Origin: Bacteroidetes bacterium UBA2475
GTDB lineage: Bacteria > Bacteroidota > Bacteroidia > B-17B0 > Aurantibacillaceae
Direction: 5' to 3'
Assembly: GCA_002342065.1 (NCBI GenBank)
Contig: DDPF01000013.1
Coordinates: forward strand, 310,001 to 374,000
DNA: 64,000 nucleotides
Shown: positions 58,951-64,000 of the stretch, piece after piece
Position numbering within the stretch: position 1 is the stretch's first letter
Layout of the letters: every line of letters begins with the position of its first letter
Position numbers and translations under genes: made by a program
Notes under the pieces: model-generated
What the model was told of the DNA's origin: nothing
Databases searched by the model: none
The model's input: the letters and a program-made list of their open reading frames with translations, nothing else

Positions 58951-58980
58951 CAAATATCGCAAAAAAATCTGTTTTAACAA
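58951..58980 (-). promoter_or_regulatory. Candidate rpsP promoter TTG-N19-GATATTTG
   Basis: On the minus strand TTG (58980-58978) is 19 bases before GATATTTG (58958-58951), one base off TAnnTTTG. It ends 27 bp before the rpsP ATG. Confidence 0.55.
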
Positions 58981-58996
58981 AAAAATCACAAAAATA

Positions 58997-59026
58997 TTGC
59001 CAGCACGGGGAAAAGTTATAATTTTG
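58997..59026 (+). promoter_or_regulatory. Promoter of the Usp gene, TTG-N19-TAATTTTG
   Basis: TTG (58997-58999) and TAATTTTG (59019-59026) are separated by exactly 19 bases, an ideal Bacteroidota promoter. The ATG follows 20 bp later at 59046. Confidence 0.8.
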
Positions 59027-59045
59027 CGTTAAATAACACCAAGCT

Positions 59046-59873
59046 ATGCAAGTTAAAGAAAGAGGTATAATTTTAATTCCGATAGATTTCACAAAACAAT
59101 CACTTTTAGCGGTAAAACAATCTTATAATTTAGCTAAATACACTCATTCTAAGCTGGTTTTATTGCATGTTTACAGCAAGACGGGCGAAGAGAGCTACGA
59201 CGCTTTAAATAAGCTTACAAAGCAAACTGAGCAGGAAAGTGGCGTTCCAACCGAATTCATGAACGTTAAAGGCGATATATACGATGAAGTTGATCGCGTG
59301 GCAGAAGAATTAGGGGCTACGCTTATTATAGCTGGTCTTGAAAGCCACATGAAATTCAGGAATATCATTGGTTCTAGTGCCAGTAAATTAATTAGAAAAG
59401 CACCATGCCCGGTAATTACCATTCGTGGTAACGATCACCGCGATGGCTGTGAGAACATATTATTACCATTGGATCTTTCTACCGAAACCCGCGAAAAGGT
59501 TGATGCCGCGGTACAATTTGCGCAGTACTTTGGCGCCAGTATTCGTATTTTAGGTGTTTTTGACCCTACAGATGCTGCTTATGAGAACCAATTATTAGCT
59601 TATTCGCACCAGGTAAAACAATTCATAAAAAGCAAAGGTATTTCTTGTACCAACAAATCTATTCCTGCTAAAGATGTAGCAGAAACAGTTGTTGAATACG
59701 CCAATAAAATTGAGACCGATCTTATTATGATCATGAACAAACCGGGATTGAATGTAAACGAATTTTTTGGTGGAACCGATGCGCAGCGTATCGTTGATAT
59801 CAGTAACATTCCTGTAATGACGATCCAACCAATGAAGCGCGAAAGTTTAGTGCATTTTGGTACCGGGTTTTAA
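59046..59873 (+). CDS. Universal stress protein, two Usp domains
   Basis: This 275-residue protein has two Usp folds. The first is ILIPIDFTKQSLLAVKQSYNLAKYTHSKLVLLHV with the ATP-binding IIGSSASKLIRKAPCPVITIRG. The second is NILLPLDLSTETREKVDAAVQFAQYFGASIRILGV ... IVDISNIPVMTIQPM. The G-x2-G-x9-G(S/T) motif is clear in the first domain and degenerate in the second. It helps cells survive starvation or stress; the ligand is unknown. It has a strong promoter and terminator. Confidence 0.93.
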   Translation: MQVKERGIILIPIDFTKQSLLAVKQSYNLAKYTHSKLVLLHVYSKTGEESYDALNKLTKQTEQESGVPTEFMNVKGDIYDEVDRVAEELGATLIIAGLESHMKFRNIIGSSASKLIRKAPCPVITIRGNDHRDGCENILLPLDLSTETREKVDAAVQFAQYFGASIRILGVFDPTDAAYENQLLAYSHQVKQFIKSKGISCTNKSIPAKDVAETVVEYANKIETDLIMIMNKPGLNVNEFFGGTDAQRIVDISNIPVMTIQPMKRESLVHFGTGF

Positions 59874-59962
59874 TTTTGTGATTGAGCACAGATCTTACTG
59901 ATCAAACAGATTTGCACGGATTTATATTCGTGCATTTTTTTTATGATAACTATTACAAAAAC

Positions 59963-59992
59963 AAAAAAGAGCTCTTGAAAAGCTCTTTTTTA
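59963..59992. terminator. Bidirectional terminator between convergent genes
   Basis: AAAAAAGAGCT and AGCTCTTTTTT form a perfect 11-bp stem with a 7-base loop, ending in T on both strands. It ends both the Usp gene and, in reverse, the PhaB-like gene. Around it (59884-60035) lie CAGATT-family repeat pieces. Confidence 0.9.
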
Positions 59993-60048
59993 AATATAAT
60001 CTGTGACAATCAGTTTAATCCGCGTCATCAGCGTTCCATCACCTTATC

Positions 60049-60798
60049 TTAATAAACGTGTTGTCCACCGTTAATGCTATAATTAGCGCCTGTAATAAAA
60101 CTCGTCTCTTCGCTTGCTAAAAAGCTTACCAAATGCGCTACTTCGTGGGTACCGCCCAAACGTCCCATTGGCACCTGCGCAATGATCTGGTTTAAAACCT
60201 TTTCAGGCACTGCCATAACCATATCTGTACCAATATAACCCGGCGAAATAGTGTTAACCGTTATACCATATTTTGCCACTTCCATTGATAAGGATTTTGT
60301 AAAACCATGCATGCCCGCTTTTGCAGCGCTGTAGTTGGTCTGTCCAAATTGCCCGCGTTGCCCGTTAACAGAAGAAATATTAATAATGCGACCAAAATTC
60401 CTTTCGATCATACCATCTAAAACCTGTCGTGTACAATTAAAAACAGAGTTAAGGTTGGTATTAATTACATCGTACCAATCTTCTTTTTTCATTTTAGCTA
60501 AACGTCCGTCGCGCGTAATACCCGCGTTGTTTACCAAGGTATCTATAGTCCCAACTTCTGCTTCTATTTTTTTGATCATTTCGCCTACACTATCAAAATC
60601 GGCTACGTTACCGTAAAATAATTTAATGTCAAAACCTTCGGCCTTCATGGCTTCCTGCCACTTTTCGGCTTTTTCTTTGGTCTGATAATTTCCTACAACT
60701 CTATAACCATCTTTATGCAAATGCTTGCACATGGCGGTCCCCAGACCACCAGTAGCGCCGGTAACCAATACCGTTCTTTTATTATTTCCCTTTTCCAT
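60049..60798 (-). CDS. phaB: Acetoacetyl-CoA reductase-like SDR (PhaB-like)
   Basis: This 249-residue classical SDR has TGATGGLGTAM (NADPH site), NNAG, catalytic Ser in NISSVNGQRGQFGQTNYSAAKAG and Tyr-x3-Lys in YSAAK. The NGQRGQFGQTNYSAAKAGMHGFTKSL stretch is characteristic of PhaB, which reduces acetoacetyl-CoA to (R)-3-hydroxybutyryl-CoA. It lies 75 bp before the MaoC-like gene, giving a PHA-related pair, although no PhaC synthase is visible. Confidence 0.87.
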   Translation of the reverse strand: MEKGNNKRTVLVTGATGGLGTAMCKHLHKDGYRVVGNYQTKEKAEKWQEAMKAEGFDIKLFYGNVADFDSVGEMIKKIEAEVGTIDTLVNNAGITRDGRLAKMKKEDWYDVINTNLNSVFNCTRQVLDGMIERNFGRIINISSVNGQRGQFGQTNYSAAKAGMHGFTKSLSMEVAKYGITVNTISPGYIGTDMVMAVPEKVLNQIIAQVPMGRLGGTHEVAHLVSFLASEETSFITGANYSINGGQHVY

Positions 60799-60873
60799 AT
60801 TTAGGTTTTTTAATTTTAGTAAAAATAAAAAGCAGCTGTTATCCTAATGTTGACAACAGGTTAACGAATAGAA

Positions 60874-61278
60874 TTAAATTTTATCGCCGTTCAAAACGGT
60901 GGCCTCGCCGCTGGTACAAATGTTTCCGCTTTCAACATGTATTATAACTGTTTCAATTATGGCGCGGTGTTTGTCTTTAAGCACTTCCTTTACATTAAAT
61001 GTTGCTTCGTATTTCGTATCAACATACATTGGCTTTAAAAAGTTAAGGGTTTGTTTTAAATAGATGGTTCCATCACCAGGAAACAAGGTACCAAACACTT
61101 TGCTAAAAAGCGATGCACTAAGCATACCATGCATGATAGGGCGTTTGAACATTGTTTTTGAAGCATAATCGGCATCAGTGTGTACAGGATTCTTATCACC
61201 TGTTACTTCTGCAAAACGATTAACTTCTTCTTGTGAGAACTGGAATTCGTGTGAATAAACTTGGTTTACTTCTAGCAT
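60874..61278 (-). CDS. phaJ: MaoC-like (R)-enoyl-CoA hydratase (PhaJ-like)
   Basis: This 134-residue single hotdog protein has the hydratase-2 signature GDKNPVHTDADYASKTMFKRPIMHGM. The Asp-x4-His dyad and the HGM turn are as in (R)-specific enoyl-CoA hydratases, which supply (R)-3-hydroxyacyl-CoA. The adjacent PhaB-like gene suggests the pair provides monomers for polyhydroxyalkanoate or for another (R)-3-hydroxyacyl pathway such as lipid A or siderophore synthesis. Confidence 0.88.
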   Translation of the reverse strand: MLEVNQVYSHEFQFSQEEVNRFAEVTGDKNPVHTDADYASKTMFKRPIMHGMLSASLFSKVFGTLFPGDGTIYLKQTLNFLKPMYVDTKYEATFNVKEVLKDKHRAIIETVIIHVESGNICTSGEATVLNGDKI

Positions 61279-61363
61279 AAAAGAGATTTTGAGAAATAAA
61301 TGTAAAACAAAAAATGATTAAAAAAAAGAATAATTAACTTTACGGCTAAATCTTTCATCAGTA

Positions 61364-62545
61364 ATGGACTATTCTAAAATTATTTTGGGCAAAGGAAAAG
61401 AGTTTTCGTTGCAACGCATGCACCCCTGGGTATTTTCGGGGGCCATTGCAAAAAAGGATAGCAACCTCGCCGACGGCGATATTGTTGAGATCTATTCTCA
61501 GCAAAACCAATTCCTGGGAATTGGCTACTACTCAGGCGGGGGAAGCATTTCGGTAAGGATCATTTCTTTTGAAAAAACAATAGTAAACGAAGATTTTTGG
61601 TTCGAAAAAATAAATAAAGCCTATAAATACCGTTTGCATTTAGGGATCTTAAATGAAAACACAAATGTTTGCCGCCTTTTCTTTGGTGAAGGAGACGGCG
61701 TACCGGGCCTTATACTGGACTATTATGACGGACATGTTGTGTTACAATCACATTCATGGGGCGTATATCTGCAAAAAGATAATATTGTTGCGGCAGTTAA
61801 AAGAGTTTTAGGTACTTCTTTAAAAAGCATGTACGATAAAAGTGCAGAGACATTAAATAAACACCATGCCGAAAAAACACAGAACGGTTTTATTATTGGA
61901 AGTCTTGAGGGCGATATTATTGTAAAAGAAAATAACCATTTATTTAAGATCGATTTTATTAACGGACAAAAAACGGGTTTCTTTATCGATCAGCGCGACA
62001 ATAGAAAATTGTTAGGAGATTATAGTAAAGGCAAAGCTGTATTAAATACATTTTGTTACACTGGTGGCTTTTCTGTTTATGCAGCGGCAGCAGGTGCTAC
62101 AACAGTGCATTCGGTAGATTCGAGTCAAAGTGCCATCGATCTTTGTAATAAGAATATTGAATTGAACAATGTACAAAATAACGAAAGTTACGCCGTTGAT
62201 ACATTTGAATTTTTAAAGGATAAACAAAATGTGTATGATGTGATCGTGTTAGATCCGCCTGCATTTGCAAAGAGCCGCGATAGTAAGCATAACGCTGTTA
62301 TTGGCTATAAACGTTTAAACGCTTTAGCCATAAAATTAATAAAGCCAAATGGTATTATATTTACATTTAGTTGTAGTGGTGTGGTTGATAAATACCTATT
62401 TTATAATACAATAACAGCTGCAGCAATTGAGGCAAGAAGAAACATAAAGATCCTGCATTATATGATACAACCTGCCGATCACCCGGTAACGCCCTGGTTT
62501 GCCGAAGGTGAGTATTTAAAAGGAATGGTACTTTGGGTTGAGTAG
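61364..62545 (+). CDS. RlmI-like rRNA methyltransferase with PUA domain
   Basis: This 393-residue protein starts with a PUA domain (ILGKGKEFSLQRMHPWVFSGAIAKKDSNLADGDIVEIYSQ) and ends in a Rossmann methyltransferase with SAM motif VLNTFCYTGGFSVYAAAAGATTVHSVDSS and catalytic VLDPPAFAKSR. This is the layout of RlmI/RlmK-type 23S rRNA m5C methyltransferases. It modifies rRNA in the cytoplasm. The substrate nucleotide cannot be told by sequence alone. Confidence 0.9.
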   Translation: MDYSKIILGKGKEFSLQRMHPWVFSGAIAKKDSNLADGDIVEIYSQQNQFLGIGYYSGGGSISVRIISFEKTIVNEDFWFEKINKAYKYRLHLGILNENTNVCRLFFGEGDGVPGLILDYYDGHVVLQSHSWGVYLQKDNIVAAVKRVLGTSLKSMYDKSAETLNKHHAEKTQNGFIIGSLEGDIIVKENNHLFKIDFINGQKTGFFIDQRDNRKLLGDYSKGKAVLNTFCYTGGFSVYAAAAGATTVHSVDSSQSAIDLCNKNIELNNVQNNESYAVDTFEFLKDKQNVYDVIVLDPPAFAKSRDSKHNAVIGYKRLNALAIKLIKPNGIIFTFSCSGVVDKYLFYNTITAAAIEARRNIKILHYMIQPADHPVTPWFAEGEYLKGMVLWVE

Positions 62546-62605
62546 ATTTTAGAAGTCCGAATTTAGATTTTAGAATTAACACAAAACTTTAACGAGATTT
62601 AATTG

Positions 62606-62634
62606 TTGTCTTATTTAAAGAACCCGTAAATTTG
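62606..62634 (+). promoter_or_regulatory. Candidate mqnE promoter TTG-N18-TAAATTTG
   Basis: TTG (62606-62608) lies 18 bases before TAAATTTG (62627-62634), a full TAnnTTTG match. The ATG at 62642 is only 8 bp after the box, so the expected start of transcription falls at or next to the ATG (near-leaderless). Confidence 0.7.
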
Positions 62635-62641
62635 TGCTGCT

Positions 62642-63787
62642 ATGATCTTAACCAACCATAACCCGCAATCCATTTTAAATAACTCATCTTACTCTAACGA
62701 ATTAAAAGCCATTGCAAAAAAGGTCTTTAACGATGAGCGTATTACTTTTGAAGATGGTGTTTTACTTTATAAAGAAGCAGAATTAGGTTTTTTAGGGACA
62801 CTGGCCAATTATATCCGCGAAAAAAAGAATGGCAATTACGTTTATTTCAATCATAATTTTCACGTTGAGCCAACCAATGTTTGCGTTTATTCATGTGCCT
62901 TTTGCTCTTACTCTCGGTTAATAAAGCACCGCGATCAGGGCTGGGAATTATCTGTTGAGCAAATATTAGATATTATAAAAAAATACGACGGACAAGCTGT
63001 TACTGAAGTTCATATAACAGGTGGCGTTGTGCCAAAACAAGATCTCGCTTTTTATACCGATCTTTTTCGTCAGATAAAAAAACACCGTCCAGAATTACAT
63101 ATTAAAGCTCTTACCCCTGTTGAGTTTCATTACATCTTTAAAAAAGCAAAGGTAACTTACGAAGAAGGTTTAAAGTTAATGACAGAAGCCGGATTGGATA
63201 GTTTACCCGGTGGTGGTGCCGAAATTTTTGATGAAGCCATTCGCGATAAAATAGCCGGTGGAAAATGTAGTACCGAGGAATGGCTTTCTATTCACGAGAT
63301 CTGGCACAAGATGGGAAAACATTCAAACGCTACTATGCTTTACGGACATATTGAAACATTTGAACACCGTATTGATCATATGGACAGGCTCAGGAATTTG
63401 CAGGACAAGACAAAAGGTTTCAACGCATTTATTCCTTTAAAATTCAGGAATAAAGAGAATGCCATGTCGGATGTGCCTGAAGTTAGTGTTATTGAAGACC
63501 TGCGTAACTACGCAATATCGAGAATCTATTTAGATAACTTTCCGCATATAAAAGCCTATTGGGCTATGATTGGAAGAAACACCGCTCAACTTTCGCTGAA
63601 TTTTGGCACTGATGATCTTGACGGAACTATTGATGATACAACCAAGATCTACAGCATGGCAGGCTCTGAAGAACAGAACCCTAAATTATCTACAGAAGAA
63701 CTTGTTAATATGATAAAAGCGGTTGGCCGTACGCCTGTTGAAAGGGATACTCTTTACAACGTAGTAAAAGATTTTACGGCAGCCTGA
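62642..63787 (+). CDS. mqnE: Futalosine-pathway radical SAM enzyme, aminofutalosine synthase-like
   Basis: This 381-residue radical SAM protein has the cluster motif CVYSCAFC (Cys-x3-Cys-x2-Cys) in HVEPTNVCVYSCAFCSYSR. Further blocks are EVHITGGVVPKQDL, IKALTPVEFHYI and GLDSLPGGGAEIFDE, shared by MqnE and MqnC. HxEPTNxC favours MqnE, which adds SAM's adenosyl radical to the chorismate-derived enolpyruvyl benzoate to form aminofutalosine on the route to menaquinone. An MqnC assignment is the main alternative. It has a near-leaderless promoter. Confidence 0.8.
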   Translation: MILTNHNPQSILNNSSYSNELKAIAKKVFNDERITFEDGVLLYKEAELGFLGTLANYIREKKNGNYVYFNHNFHVEPTNVCVYSCAFCSYSRLIKHRDQGWELSVEQILDIIKKYDGQAVTEVHITGGVVPKQDLAFYTDLFRQIKKHRPELHIKALTPVEFHYIFKKAKVTYEEGLKLMTEAGLDSLPGGGAEIFDEAIRDKIAGGKCSTEEWLSIHEIWHKMGKHSNATMLYGHIETFEHRIDHMDRLRNLQDKTKGFNAFIPLKFRNKENAMSDVPEVSVIEDLRNYAISRIYLDNFPHIKAYWAMIGRNTAQLSLNFGTDDLDGTIDDTTKIYSMAGSEEQNPKLSTEELVNMIKAVGRTPVERDTLYNVVKDFTAA

Positions 63788-63808
63788 TAAACGCTATTTG
63801 TAAAAAAT

Positions 63809-64000
63809 ATGAAAAAAACACTTACACTTTTTATTCTTGCTTTATTTTTAAATACTAAGGCACAAGACCCATTGATCTTACAACCTATTAAAAAAGATTC
63901 TATTGTACCTGAAAAAAAAGATACATCCTGGAAGACCTCCGGTTTTTTTGGTGTGAATTTTAGTCAGACAGCATTAAGCAACTGGCAAGGTGGCGGACAA
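63809..64000 (+). CDS. DUF3078-like outer-membrane protein (5' part only)
   Basis: An ATG at 63809 opens a frame that runs off the right edge, with 64 residues visible. It has a signal peptide (MKKTLTLFILALFLNTKAQ), a short polar linker, and WKTSGFFGVNFSQTALSNWQGGGQ-type sequence diagnostic of DUF3078 barrels in Bacteroidota. It lies 22 bp after the MqnE-like gene on the same strand and may be co-transcribed. Confidence 0.85.
   Translation, partial: MKKTLTLFILALFLNTKAQDPLILQPIKKDSIVPEKKDTSWKTSGFFGVNFSQTALSNWQGGGQ

Noticed and set aside
58925..59092. 56-codon N-terminal extension of rpsP
   Set aside because: S16 proteins start MxVKIRLxRxG, and the extension would cover the divergent promoter region.

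Overview
The window is chromosomal DNA of an AT-rich member of the Bacteroidota. Four things support this. Two secreted proteins (ice-binding-like and deacetylase) and a third large one end in type IX secretion (T9SS) sorting domains. There are HU-CCDC81/SPOR, DUF1571, DUF1015, DUF3078 and DUF6132 family proteins typical of the phylum. Promoters of the TTG-N18/19-TAnnTTTG type can be recognised. Prolyl-tRNA synthetase is of the archaeal-like type. Genus cannot be fixed from the sequence. No phage, integrase, transposase, rRNA operon or CRISPR array was seen; one tRNA-Glu(TTC) is present.

Layout. 1-4.6 kb: lipoproteins, a DUF1571+LysM protein, an HU-CCDC81/SPOR membrane protein and a DEAD-box helicase. 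4.6-8.9 kb (minus): a tightly packed polyketide operon (UbiA prenyltransferase, type III PKS, methyltransferase, FAD oxidoreductase, small membrane protein). 9-11.5 kb (minus): an MlaE-MlaF-MlaD lipid transport operon. 11.8-14.6 kb (plus): stress genes (release-factor-like small protein, CsbD), a secreted protein with tandem DUF3494 (ice-binding) domains, and a single-domain response regulator. 17.5-22.9 kb: a sulfide/persulfide locus with a CstB-like persulfide dioxygenase-rhodanese, a divergent Crp/Fnr regulator and downstream rhodaneses, DUF2892, DUF983, HMA, thioredoxin and a half-size TauE/SafE protein. A perfect TGTAAC-N4-GTTACA palindrome lies in the shared control region.

23-35 kb is mostly housekeeping: MgtE, EamA, YggS, DUF1015, a SerA-type dehydrogenase, a FadL-like outer-membrane protein, an asparagine/glycine/tyrosine-rich lipoprotein, ProS, a thioesterase and a glycosyltransferase. 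36.4-42.5 kb holds a condensin-like SMC operon (MksF/JetA-like, MksE/JetB-like, MksB/JetC-like) with no adjacent JetD/MksG nuclease, preceded by a nested palindromic element. 42.6-50.3 kb is a patchwork of small secreted proteins, several sharing an almost identical signal-peptide cassette, around a split YeeE/YedE transporter pair. 50-55 kb carries T9SS cargo and a lipoprotein. 55-64 kb holds a membrane-fused spermidine-synthase-like protein, a TSUP permease, a BadF-type kinase, ribosomal protein S16, a tandem Usp protein, PhaB- and PhaJ-like enzymes, an RlmI-like methyltransferase, a futalosine-pathway radical SAM enzyme (MqnE-like) and the start of a DUF3078 protein.

The best candidates for under-described biology are the nuclease-less condensin operon with its upstream palindrome, the prenyltransferase/type III PKS operon, the Crp-linked persulfide locus, and the mobile-looking signal-peptide cassette. 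Several intergenic gaps carry repeat families: 7-bp-period ACTG repeats, CAGATT-type and CATTGCGAG-type inverted repeats, and ACCACATAGACACAT arms.
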